From Paenibacillus sabuli (GTDB taxonomy: Bacteria > Bacillota > Bacilli > Paenibacillales > Paenibacillaceae), in assembly GCF_014705605.1 (NCBI RefSeq), contig NZ_JACXIZ010000003.1:1-64000 (forward strand): a stretch of 64,000 bases of DNA, in the 5' to 3' direction. Shown piece after piece: positions 1-7,208 of this stretch. Both the position numbers and the translations under genes were made by a program. Each line of letters starts with the position of its first letter. Positions within the stretch are counted from its first letter, which is position 1. The notes below the pieces were generated by a model. That model had not been told where the DNA came from. It was given only the letters and a program-made list of their open reading frames with translations, and ran no database searches.

Positions 1-59
1 TTACAATAAGAAGCAAGCCTATGGGCAGAGATTATGACGAGGTTGGAGGAGAACATACA

Positions 60-944
60 ATGCGTATTGGCGCAATTGAAGCGGGCGGGACGAAGTTCGT
101 GTGCGGCATCGGGAATGAACAGGGGACGATTCTGGAGCGGGTGAGCTTCCCGACTGAAGGGCCGGAGGAGACGCTGGCTCAGGTGATCGCCTTTTTTAAG
201 GACAAGGAAGTGGAGGCGATCGGCATCGGCACGTTCGGGCCGATCGATATCGATCCGTCGAGCCCGACGTATGGGCACGTCACGACGACGCCGAAGCCAG
301 GCTGGACCGGCTATGATTTTCTCGGCTCGATGAAGGCGGCGCTGCCCTTGCCGTACGGCTGGGATACGGACGTGAATGCAGCCGCTTATGGCGAGGCAAC
401 ATGGGGCGCTGCGCAGGGGCTGGACAGCTGTGTCTATTATACGGTGGGTACGGGGATTGGCATGGGGGCGTACAGCGAGGGCAAGCTGGTGCACGGGCTC
501 GTCCATCCTGAGGCCGGGCATGTGCTCGTTCGCCGGCACCCCGAGGACACATACGAAGGCTTCTGTCCATATCATGCTGATTGTCTGGAAGGACTGGCAG
601 CCGGACCGGCCATCGAGAAGCGCTGGGAACGCAAGGGCGTAGACCTGCCGCCGGAGCATGAGGCGTGGCGGCTGGAGGCGTACTATCTGGCGCAGGCGGC
701 AATGACGTCGATCTTACTGCTCTCGCCGCGCAAGGTTATTTTTGGCGGCGGCGTGATGAAGCAGCCGCAATTGTTCCCGCTGCTGCGCCAAGAGGTGCTG
801 CGCCTATTGAACGGCTATGTCAGCGCCGAGGCGGTGCTCTCGGGGATCGACAGCTATATCGTCCCTCCTGGGCTCGGCGATAATGCCGGCCTGTGCGGCG
901 CGCTGGCACTGGGCATCGATGCGGCCAATCAAGCTGCGGACTAA
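60..944 (+). CDS. ROK family fructokinase-like sugar kinase
   Basis: A 294-residue ROK kinase, expected to phosphorylate fructose or mannose at C6 with ATP in the cytoplasm. The N-terminal phosphate-binding motif EAGGTKFVCGIG, the TVGTGIGMGAY segment and the ROK zinc region (HPEAGH followed by CPYHADCLEGL) are all present. The CPxHxxCLEG form is typical of fructokinase/mannokinase members rather than glucokinases or NagC repressors, and there is no N-terminal helix-turn-helix. I chose ATG 60 because GGAGGAGAA lies at 45-53; an upstream in-frame ATG at 21 has no good ribosome site. Its upstream neighbour is outside the window, so operon membership is unknown. Exact sugar specificity is inferred. 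Confidence 0.87.
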   Translation: MRIGAIEAGGTKFVCGIGNEQGTILERVSFPTEGPEETLAQVIAFFKDKEVEAIGIGTFGPIDIDPSSPTYGHVTTTPKPGWTGYDFLGSMKAALPLPYGWDTDVNAAAYGEATWGAAQGLDSCVYYTVGTGIGMGAYSEGKLVHGLVHPEAGHVLVRRHPEDTYEGFCPYHADCLEGLAAGPAIEKRWERKGVDLPPEHEAWRLEAYYLAQAAMTSILLLSPRKVIFGGGVMKQPQLFPLLRQEVLRLLNGYVSAEAVLSGIDSYIVPPGLGDNAGLCGALALGIDAANQAAD

Positions 945-1062
945 GGACGAAGCAAGATGTGCCGCAAGGCAATAAGCGTGAGCCATACAAATTTCTAGGT
1001 TCGACCCAAAACACGGGCGGTGGCCGCATCACTTGGGATGCGAGTCGATTCGAAGAAACGCA

Positions 1063-1099
1063 AATCAGGCAGGTTCTCAACAGGAGAGCCTGCCTGATT
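1063..1099 (+). terminator. Hairpin downstream of the fructokinase gene
   Basis: A 16-bp stem (AATCAGGCAGGTTCTC with GAGAGCCTGCCTGATT, one G-U pair) encloses the 5-nt loop AACAG. No T-run follows on either strand, so it may be a weak or factor-assisted terminator or an mRNA 3'-end stabiliser. The stem is clear; the function is inferred. Confidence 0.45.
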
Positions 1100-1146
1100 C
1101 AGGATGAAAAGGCGAAACCTATGTGCCACATGTAATATTCACATCC

Positions 1147-1596
1147 CGCCGTATAGCCTCACATATTGCGCTTATTTCTGCTGATGGAGCAAATCTCGCC
1201 GTGTAGCCTCACATATTGCGCTTATTTCAGCTAATGGAGCAAATCTCGCCGTGTAGCCTCACATATTGCGCTTATTTCTGCTAATGGGGCAAATGTCGCC
1301 GTGTAGCCTCACATATTGCGCTTATTTCAGCTGATGGGGCAAATGTCGCCGTGTAGCCTCACATATTGCGCTTATTTCAGCTAATGGAGCAAATGTCGCC
1401 GTGTAGCCTCACATATTGCGCTTATTTCTGCTGATGGAGCAAATCTCGCCGTGTAGCCTCACATATTGCGCTTATTTCAGCTGATGGGGCAAATGTCGCC
1501 GTGTAGCCTCACATATTGCGCTTATTTCTGCTGATGGAGCAAATCTCGCCGTGCAACCACACATATTGCGCTTATTTCTGCTGATGGGCCGAATAC
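1147..1596. repeat. Tandem array of nine 50-bp repeats
   Basis: Nine consecutive units of exactly 50 bp begin at 1147, 1197, 1247, 1297, 1347, 1397, 1447, 1497 and 1547. The invariant core reads GCCTCACATATTGCGCTTAT. Differences among units 2-8 sit at a few sites only (T/A at unit position 33, G/A at 37, A/G at 42, C/G at 49) and occur in mixed combinations. The first and last units are more diverged, as expected at array edges. There are no unique spacers, so this is not CRISPR. Fifty is not a multiple of three and no frame is open across the array, so it is non-coding. Function unknown. Confidence 0.95.
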
Positions 1597-1712
1597 GGTA
1601 CTCGTGGCAAGCTTCTGAGCATCAGCGAGGAATTCGCAATCAGGCCCCCCCCGCTCAGGCCCCTCCGCTCAGCTCACCCCGCTCAAGACGCCCTGCTAAG
1701 GACGCCCACCCT

Positions 1713-1802
1713 CATCTCCATCTCCATCTCCATCTCCATCTCCATCTCCATCTCCATCTCCATCAACATCAACATCAACATCAACATCAACATCAACATC
1801 AA
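1713..1802. repeat. Two-part hexanucleotide microsatellite
   Basis: Eight perfect copies of CATCTC (1713-1760) run straight into seven perfect copies of CATCAA (1761-1802). The block ends six bases before the stop codon of the leftward sbnB-like gene, so it is the first sequence downstream of that stop. In the two other leftward frames it would read as alternating Asp-Val then Asp-Gly, or Met-Leu then Met-Glu. In the gene's own frame the repeat contributes further stops. Confidence 0.93.
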
Positions 1803-1807
1803 CATGA

Positions 1808-2827
1808 TCATCCTTGATCCGCATCCCCAAGGCAATAGCCGATGCCGCGCGCTTGCGCTTGGCCGACCCAGTACGCGGCGGTCGCGATGTCGAAGGCGGC
1901 CATGCCCATGGGGCAGAACAGTACGGGCGCATCGGGAGCGAAGGCCGCCAGCGCATCGCGACACACGACATCGGCGAGCGAGCGCGTCTGCTCCTTGCGC
2001 AGGCCGCGCTGATGGTGAAGCAGCTCGATATCGGTATTCTCCCGGCATACCTCATCCCAATCATCGACGACAATCGCTTCGACCCGCTCCAGCGCGCTTG
2101 CCGCGTAGTCGCGCAGCGACACGTCCAGCAGCAGGCTGCCCGGCTGCGGCGGGCGATCGATGTAGCGCCGCTCGCTTACGGTGCAGGTGAGAATCACGTT
2201 GCAGTCGGCATAGAGCGCTTCCCAGCTCTGCGCCAACCGTGTGCGGTCGCGCAGCGCTGCGGACCCGGCGAGCAGCGGATCATGCGGCGCGGCACCTCGC
2301 ATGTCGTCCAGCGCCGCATCGCGAGTGTCATAGATCTGCACCTCTGCAAGGTGCTTGCCCAGGATGCGGCTGCACATCGCATAGTGCAGCCGGCCGATCG
2401 GGCCGAAGCCGATAATGCCGATCCGCAGCGGACATGCAGCAGGGCGCGACTGGACATAGCTGCGCAGCAGGACGCCGCTGACTGCCGCCGTGCGAGCGGC
2501 GCTGGGCAGCGAGGCGTTGAGGATCGCCCGTGGAGCGCCCGTGGCGGCCTCGTTGAGCACGACGACGCTATGGGCGCGCGGCAGGCCGAGGGAGCGATTG
2601 CCGGGGAAGCTGGCGATCCACTTCAGGCCGGCCGTCTGCACCGTTCCGCCGACATAAGCGGGCATCGCGATGATCCGGTTAGCCGCTTCGCCGTAGCGCA
2701 GATAAGGCTTGATGGGCTGTGCGTAATCGCCGCTGTCCGTGATTCGTATCGTACCCGCGATGCAGTCCAGCAGCGCCTCCCAGTCCAGCCCGATCGCTTG
2801 GAGATGACGATCATTCAGATACAGCAT
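1808..2827 (-). CDS. sbnB: SbnB-like N-(2-amino-2-carboxyethyl)-L-glutamate dehydrogenase (ornithine cyclodeaminase superfamily)
   Basis: A 339-residue member of the ornithine cyclodeaminase/mu-crystallin superfamily. In the SbnAB pathway this enzyme oxidatively cleaves ACEGA to L-2,3-diaminopropionate plus 2-oxoglutarate using NAD. A Rossmann segment (IGIIGFGPIGRLH) is visible mid-protein, and the C-terminal ARGIG segment resembles SbnB relatives. ATG 2827 is preferred because GTGAAGG sits nine bases upstream; ATG 2836 lies right against that site. It overlaps the end of the sbnA-like gene by 17 bp, indicating translational coupling. Assignment to SbnB rather than an amino-acid cyclodeaminase rests on the adjacent SbnA-like gene. 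The hexamer repeat follows the stop directly. Confidence 0.82.
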   Translation of the reverse strand: MLYLNDRHLQAIGLDWEALLDCIAGTIRITDSGDYAQPIKPYLRYGEAANRIIAMPAYVGGTVQTAGLKWIASFPGNRSLGLPRAHSVVVLNEAATGAPRAILNASLPSAARTAAVSGVLLRSYVQSRPAACPLRIGIIGFGPIGRLHYAMCSRILGKHLAEVQIYDTRDAALDDMRGAAPHDPLLAGSAALRDRTRLAQSWEALYADCNVILTCTVSERRYIDRPPQPGSLLLDVSLRDYAASALERVEAIVVDDWDEVCRENTDIELLHHQRGLRKEQTRSLADVVCRDALAAFAPDAPVLFCPMGMAAFDIATAAYWVGQAQARGIGYCLGDADQG

Positions 2828-3815
2828 CGTTCGCATCCTTCACGCCGCCGCGCGTGTCCAGCGCCGATTCGCCGAGGTGCCGCGCGACCCAGTCCTCGTC
2901 GTACAGCGTATCCAGATAACGCTCGCCCCGGTCGTGCAGAATGAGGGCGCAGACGGTACCGTCTGGCAGGCGCGGCAGCAGGTCGCCGAGCGCGTGCACG
3001 ACCGCTCCCGAGGATGGACCGGCGAGGATCGCCTCGCGCTGCACGAGCCTGCGGCAGCCGGCGACCATATCCGCCTCGCGGACGAGTACCGCCTCATCGG
3101 CGAAGTGCGTCTGGCCGAAGGGCGGTACGATGCCGGCGCCCAGTCCGGGGAATAGCCGGCGGCCCTTGTCGCCGCCGAGAATGACGCTGCCCACTGCATC
3201 GACCGCGACGATCCGGGTGGCGAGCCCATGCGTCCGCACGTAGGAGGCGCATCCGAGCAACGTGCCGCATGTGCTGACACCGCCGAGCACATAGTCGACC
3301 TTGCCGAGCGCGTCAGCGATCTCCCGCATCGTGCCGTTTTTGTGCGCCAGGTAATTGTTCGCATTCTCGTATTGATTGGGCCAGAAGCTTCCGGGTATGG
3401 CGGCCAGCAGCGCTTTGACCCGTGCGAGCCGGGCCGGCAGGTACTCGCCGGTGGCGGGGTCCGGCTCCTCCACACGTTCGATCTCGGCGCCATACGCGCG
3501 CATGATCCGAATGTTTTGCGGTGTCGTTTTGGGATCGACGACGCTGATGAAGCGCATGTCCAGCCGCGAGCAGATGGCCGCCAGGCTGATGGCCATATTG
3601 CCCGAGCTGGATTCGACGACGACCGATCCGGGGCCGATCAGGCCCTGCTCGCGGGCGGCTGCGAGGATGCGGGCCGCGGAGCGGTCCTTGGTGCTGCCGC
3701 ACGGATTGAGCATTTCGAGCTTGGCATAGACGGCGATGCCGCGCGTGTTGGCGAACAGCCGCGAGAGCCTCACGAGCGGGGTGTTGCCGATATAGGCCAG
3801 CCAATCTTCCGCCAT
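2811..3815 (-). CDS. sbnA: SbnA-like 2,3-diaminopropionate biosynthesis PLP enzyme
   Basis: A 334-residue fold-type II PLP enzyme of the cysteine synthase family. SbnA condenses O-phospho-L-serine with L-glutamate to give ACEGA, the first step to L-2,3-diaminopropionate. The PLP lysine is in GSTKDRSA (about K43), followed by the substrate loop SSSGNMA and the phosphate-binding GGVSTCGT. Departures from the usual cysteine synthase motifs and the coupled sbnB-like gene argue for SbnA function. The ribosome site AGGAGG overlaps the stop of the ligase gene 15 bp upstream, so the three genes form one operon. The product's fate is not shown by the sequence. Confidence 0.85.
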   Translation of the reverse strand: MAEDWLAYIGNTPLVRLSRLFANTRGIAVYAKLEMLNPCGSTKDRSAARILAAAREQGLIGPGSVVVESSSGNMAISLAAICSRLDMRFISVVDPKTTPQNIRIMRAYGAEIERVEEPDPATGEYLPARLARVKALLAAIPGSFWPNQYENANNYLAHKNGTMREIADALGKVDYVLGGVSTCGTLLGCASYVRTHGLATRIVAVDAVGSVILGGDKGRRLFPGLGAGIVPPFGQTHFADEAVLVREADMVAGCRRLVQREAILAGPSSGAVVHALGDLLPRLPDGTVCALILHDRGERYLDTLYDEDWVARHLGESALDTRGGVKDANDAVSE

Positions 3816-3830
3816 GACGGCAATCGCCTC

Positions 3831-5051
3831 CTAGCGATACAGTTTTTTGGATTTGACCGCGCCGCGTCCCCAGGGCTCGTCGTCCGCAGCGGGGAGGACT
3901 TCGATCCGCTCCAGCATGCCGTTGTCGATCATCTGCCCGATCGCTTCGATGCGATGCTCGACGGCGTCTCGGACGTCCTCCAGCAGCTCAGGGGCGAGCA
4001 TGGCGCTGCGGATGCGAAGGATCAGCCGGTTGTCCCGTACACCGACGCGCAGCGCGGCGTCGGGTACGAGGGTGTGCACGACGTTCTCGATATCGTACAG
4101 ACTGATCTTCTCGCCATGCTTGAACTCGTGGCCGATGCGCTTGGACAGACAGGAGAAGATCTGACGCGGCTTGCCGTCCAGCTCGATCCGGCGCAGCCCG
4201 CGCACGACGTCGTAGGTGACATAGCGGACGACGGGGAACAGCCGGCGCTCCAGCGAGGTTAGCACGAGCACGCCCTCGCCTGGCTCGAGCGGCTCGTAGC
4301 GCGGGTCCAGCAGCTCGGCGGGCACAGTCTCGGCGTATAGACCGTCGGCGAGCACATACGCACCGCATGCATGCGAATAAGCGGCGATCGCCCCGACCTC
4401 GATCGAGCCGTACGTGTCGAGGATCGCCTCCTCCGGCAGTCCGAAGCGAACGGCCATATTGACCTGCCAGGCAGGCGATGCGAGCTCGCCGACGAGGATC
4501 ATGCCGCAGAGGCCGAGCAGCTCCGGTCGCAGCGTCTGGCGTGCGATCGCCTCCAGGATCGAGGGCATCGTATACAACAGATCTGGCCGGAACGCGTGCA
4601 GCTGCGCAAGATGCGTCTCAATCGGGAGCGCGAAGGAAACGGTCTGCGTCTGCATCCCCATCTCGGCGAAGATCGCTTCGGCCGTCGCGGCGGCGTGCCC
4701 GGTGCCGACATCGATGAAGGCACGTCGGGTCTGCAGGCCGTTGGCGCTGAGCCAATCACGGTAGCTGGCGGCTTTGGCTGCGCGATAATGCGCCTCGTCG
4801 CCGTGGGAATAATAGATCGCTTTGCGCACGCCGGTCGAGGTGCCGGAGGTGCGATAGACGTGCAATCCGGGATCGGTGCGCGCAGCCTGCCCGTAGTAGC
4901 AGCGCTCCAGCCGCTCCGCGGTCAGGAGCGGCAGCTCGGCCAGAGACGCGGCCTCGGGCTGGACATGCTGTTCCGCTATCAAGCGCTCGTAGCCGGGATG
5001 AAGCTCGATCAGGCGCTGCAGATGCAGGCGCAGGGCCGAAGGGTCGATCAT
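3831..5051 (-). CDS. Adenylate-forming ligase, PaaK/LuxE/CoF-synthetase-like
   Basis: A 406-residue acyl-adenylating enzyme, first gene of the leftward diaminopropionate operon. The AMP-binding motif YRTSGTSTGVRKAI, the YGSIEVGAIA segment (A5-like) and the RYVTYDVVRGL region match phenylacetate-CoA ligase and LuxE type enzymes. These activate a carboxylate as acyl-AMP and pass it to CoA or a protein thiol. The C-terminal domain is short. ATG 5051 has GAGGAGG ten bases upstream; the open frame extends further but its extra N-terminus is Cys/Arg-rich and unlike the family. Context suggests activation of diaminopropionate or of an acid to be joined to it; the substrate is unknown. Confidence 0.78.
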   Translation of the reverse strand: MIDPSALRLHLQRLIELHPGYERLIAEQHVQPEAASLAELPLLTAERLERCYYGQAARTDPGLHVYRTSGTSTGVRKAIYYSHGDEAHYRAAKAASYRDWLSANGLQTRRAFIDVGTGHAAATAEAIFAEMGMQTQTVSFALPIETHLAQLHAFRPDLLYTMPSILEAIARQTLRPELLGLCGMILVGELASPAWQVNMAVRFGLPEEAILDTYGSIEVGAIAAYSHACGAYVLADGLYAETVPAELLDPRYEPLEPGEGVLVLTSLERRLFPVVRYVTYDVVRGLRRIELDGKPRQIFSCLSKRIGHEFKHGEKISLYDIENVVHTLVPDAALRVGVRDNRLILRIRSAMLAPELLEDVRDAVEHRIEAIGQMIDNGMLERIEVLPAADDEPWGRGAVKSKKLYR

Positions 5052-5201
5052 ATGCCGGATGCCTCCTCGTGACGATGACGCTATGCTGCAGCATATGGGA
5101 AAACAGGTGCGGGTGTGACGACAGCGGCCTACCACCATTGTGTCAATTCCGGCGTATGCTGTAGCAAGCGTAACTCAGCCACGACAGAGGAGGAATGGCG
5201 A

Positions 5202-5984
5202 ATGGCTCGCAGCATCATCGACAAGTGGACGAAGACCGCGCTCATGCGCAGAGACAAGAAGCTGGCTCGCCATATGCCGTCTACGGCATTGGCGGGCAAG
5301 GAGGCGCTGCGGCGTATGCTGCGGCGGCATGGCATGGTCTATGTGAAGCCGACGCGGGGCTCGCAGGGACGTGGTGTCATGCGGCTCGAGCGACTCGGCG
5401 GAGGACGCGGCTACCGTTATCAGCTGGGGGAGAGGCGGCGCAGCTTTGCCACGTATGAGCTGGCCTATGCATCGATCCGCCGGGCTATGGCCGGCAAGCG
5501 CCATATTGTGCAGAAGGGCATTCGCTTGCTTCGGCATCGCGGACGGGCCTTTGACATCCGGCTCATGCTGCAGCGCTCCCCGCGCGGCGGCTTTGTCTCG
5601 ACAGGCAAGCTCGCGCGCGTGGCGCACCCGCGCAAAATTGTCACCAACGGCAGTCAGGGCGGATCGATCTATGGAACGGACCACGTGTTGCGCAGGCATG
5701 CCGGTCCCCGGAGACGACAGGCGCTCTATCGCCGGATGGACGATCTGGCGCAGCGCGCGACCCGGCTTCTGCGCCGCGCCGCGCCGCAGATCAACGAGCT
5801 CGGCATGGATTACGCAGTCGACGGCCAGCTGAAGCCCTGGATCCTGGAGGTCAACACCCGGCCCGATGCGAGCCCGTTTACACTGTTAGCCGACCAGCGT
5901 ATGATCGGACGGATCGTTCGGTACGGCAGGGGATATGGACGCACGTACAAGCTGGTCTGCAAGAAAGCCAAGCAGGGCGTATAA
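5202..5984 (+). CDS. YheC/YheD family ATP-grasp protein (spore-coat associated type)
   Basis: A 260-residue, strongly basic protein of the YheC/YheD family, known in Bacillus as endospore coat-associated proteins with an ATP-grasp fold. Visible features are KPTRGSQGRGVMRL (ATP-grasp nucleotide loop), GRAFDIRLMLQR and the metal-binding end WILEVNTRPDASPF. ATP-grasp enzymes form peptide-like bonds, but the YheC/YheD substrate is not established. ATG 5202 has GAGGAGGA seven bases upstream; more distal starts have none. It is divergent from the diaminopropionate operon with 150 bp between. An ATP-grasp ligase beside an amino-acid operon invites the idea of a joint peptide product, but it may be simple proximity. 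Confidence 0.83.
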   Translation: MARSIIDKWTKTALMRRDKKLARHMPSTALAGKEALRRMLRRHGMVYVKPTRGSQGRGVMRLERLGGGRGYRYQLGERRRSFATYELAYASIRRAMAGKRHIVQKGIRLLRHRGRAFDIRLMLQRSPRGGFVSTGKLARVAHPRKIVTNGSQGGSIYGTDHVLRRHAGPRRRQALYRRMDDLAQRATRLLRRAAPQINELGMDYAVDGQLKPWILEVNTRPDASPFTLLADQRMIGRIVRYGRGYGRTYKLVCKKAKQGV

Positions 5985-5992
5985 TTTTTTTT

Positions 5993-6014
5993 GGAAAAAA
6001 GGCAACCTTTTTCC
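5993..6014. terminator. Short hairpin after the yheCD-like gene
   Basis: GGAAAAAAGG pairs with CCTTTTTCC around a short loop, nine bases past the stop codon and preceded by a T-run. It is AT-rich and imperfect, so a weak terminator is the best reading. Confidence 0.4.
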
Positions 6015-6044
6015 GGGCTGCGCCGTCTTAATAAGTAAGGAAGA

Positions 6045-6080
6045 CGGGAAAATAAAAAGCGCCGCATGGCTGCGGCGCTT
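6045..6080 (-). terminator. Rho-independent terminator for the NlpC/P60 gene
   Basis: A perfect 10-bp stem, AAGCGCCGCA with TGCGGCGCTT, has loop TGGC. Read leftward it is followed by the T-rich tail TTTTTATTTTCCCG, the correct polarity for the leftward gene ending at 6188. Confidence 0.75.
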
Positions 6081-6187
6081 CGAGGAATCGTAGTGGAAAG
6101 AAAAATAATCTGAAAATTTCATTTTCTCTGTTTCAATCCGGGAGGGACAGGGTAAGAATGAATAAGCAAGGACGAGGGTGGGCCGCT

Positions 6188-6664
6188 CTAAAGGACGCGA
6201 CGAGCCGTGACGTACTTGTTTTTCCAATACGAAGAATTAATGTTGGCAAACGAAATGCCTTTGCTAGAAGAAGCATGAAGCATCTTGTTGTCGCCAGCGT
6301 AGATGCCGACATGGCTGATGCTATTTCCGCTCGTATTAAAGAAAACCAAATCTCCGACGCTCAAACTGCCGCGTGCGACCTTTTGCCCGGTTTTGGCTTG
6401 AGCGCGGGAAGATCGTGACAATTTGACGTCGTATTGTTTGAATACATATTGGGTAAAGGAAGAACAGTCGAAGGCATATGTAACTCCGCTTGGAGCACCG
6501 TACTTATAGGAAACACCGAGATATTCTTTTCCGGTTTCAATCAGATTAAGCGACTCTTCCGTTGCAGCCGAGGCCTTTGGGGCAATCGCCATAGTCAATG
6601 ACGAAAATCCGATGGCGGCGCACAAGCTCACACTAACCAGTTTTTTCACAATGCTGTTTCGCAT
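6188..6664 (-). CDS. Secreted NlpC/P60 cell-wall endopeptidase
   Basis: A 158-residue secreted peptidase that should cut D-Glu-meso-diaminopimelate (or similar) bonds in peptidoglycan. Residues 1-33 are a classic Sec signal ending in PKASA with cleavage before ATEES. The catalytic set is visible: Cys67 in FDCSSF, His118 in SHVGIY and His130 in MLHASS. There is no LysM, SH3 or other wall-binding domain, so it is a minimal single-domain enzyme. It is transcribed alone, leftward, with a terminator at 6045-6080. It could act in wall turnover or spore germination; the sequence does not decide. Confidence 0.9.
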   Translation of the reverse strand: MRNSIVKKLVSVSLCAAIGFSSLTMAIAPKASAATEESLNLIETGKEYLGVSYKYGAPSGVTYAFDCSSFTQYVFKQYDVKLSRSSRAQAKTGQKVARGSLSVGDLVFFNTSGNSISHVGIYAGDNKMLHASSSKGISFANINSSYWKNKYVTARRVL

Positions 6665-6842
6665 GCTCTATGTTGTCCCTCCATTTTTATCGATATCAGT
6701 ACTTCCAGAAACAACTATACCATATCTTAAAATCGCTGTTTTTGCAGGATGAGAGAGAATGTGCGCTAGGGCTAAAGAATGAGAAGGTTTATTAAAAAAC
6801 GATGAGAATTCTCTCATATTTGCAACTTTTTTATGAGAAGAC

Positions 6843-6895
6843 GCAAAGAACCGCGAACCGTAGCGCTTTCCGGGCTCCGATTCGCGGTTCTTTGC
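6843..6895. terminator. Large 15-bp perfect inverted repeat
   Basis: GCAAAGAACCGCGAA (6843-6857) and TTCGCGGTTCTTTGC (6881-6895) are perfect complements around a 23-nt loop. It lies 36 bp beyond the stop of the small leftward gene 6931-7092 and upstream of the NlpC gene. No strong T-run adjoins it, so terminator function is likely but unproven. Confidence 0.5.
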
Positions 6896-6930
6896 TCCAA
6901 AAATGACCGTATCCTTCCGATTCGCAAGGC

Positions 6931-7092
6931 CTATAAATGCTTTTGGTTTACCCGCTCATTGCGGACCATTTGCTCTAATTTTTCAACCAGCTTCTGGTGC
7001 TCCGGCGGCTTTTTTTTCATGCCGAACATGGCGCGCCGTTTCTCCCGCTGCAGCAGCTCGAGCAAATATTGCTTTTCCTTGAGCGTAAACAC
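6931..7092 (-). CDS. Small basic hypothetical protein (53 aa, GTG start)
   Basis: A 54-codon frame encodes a highly charged, probably helical protein starting VFTLKEKQYLLELLQREK, with central KKKPPEHQKL and ending NQKHL. Heptad-like leucines suggest a coiled coil or helical hairpin. The GTG at 7092 is preceded by GGAGGTG with nine-base spacing, an excellent ribosome site, and the stop is TAG at 6931-6933. No family is recognised. Evidence for coding is the ribosome site, sensible amphipathic sequence and the hairpin placed just past the stop. An upstream in-frame GTG at 7104 lies inside the ribosome site and is unlikely. Confidence 0.68.
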   Translation of the reverse strand: MFTLKEKQYLLELLQREKRRAMFGMKKKPPEHQKLVEKLEQMVRNERVNQKHL

Positions 7093-7208
7093 CCGATTTC
7101 CCACCTCCGCTTTGCCGCGAACGCTTTTCCTTCATTGTACGGCATCTGCGACATTTGCGAAACCGTTATGCTAGAATATAAAAAACAAAATGGATAGGAG
7201 TCCTCTTC

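Noticed and set aside
1147-1596. CRISPR array
   Set aside because: Whole 50-bp units repeat without unique spacers, and no cas genes are present.
1551-1817. Rightward frame with a His-Leu/His-Gln tail, as a metal-binding protein
   Set aside because: It is only the hexamer repeat read through; there is no ribosome site and the upstream part is repeat array.
6158-6418. 86-codon rightward frame over the NlpC gene
   Set aside because: Antisense to a well-supported secreted peptidase.
6665-6842. c-di-AMP (ydaO) riboswitch upstream of the NlpC/P60 gene
   Set aside because: Such riboswitches often precede wall hydrolases, but the upstream region shows none of the conserved helices I would expect.
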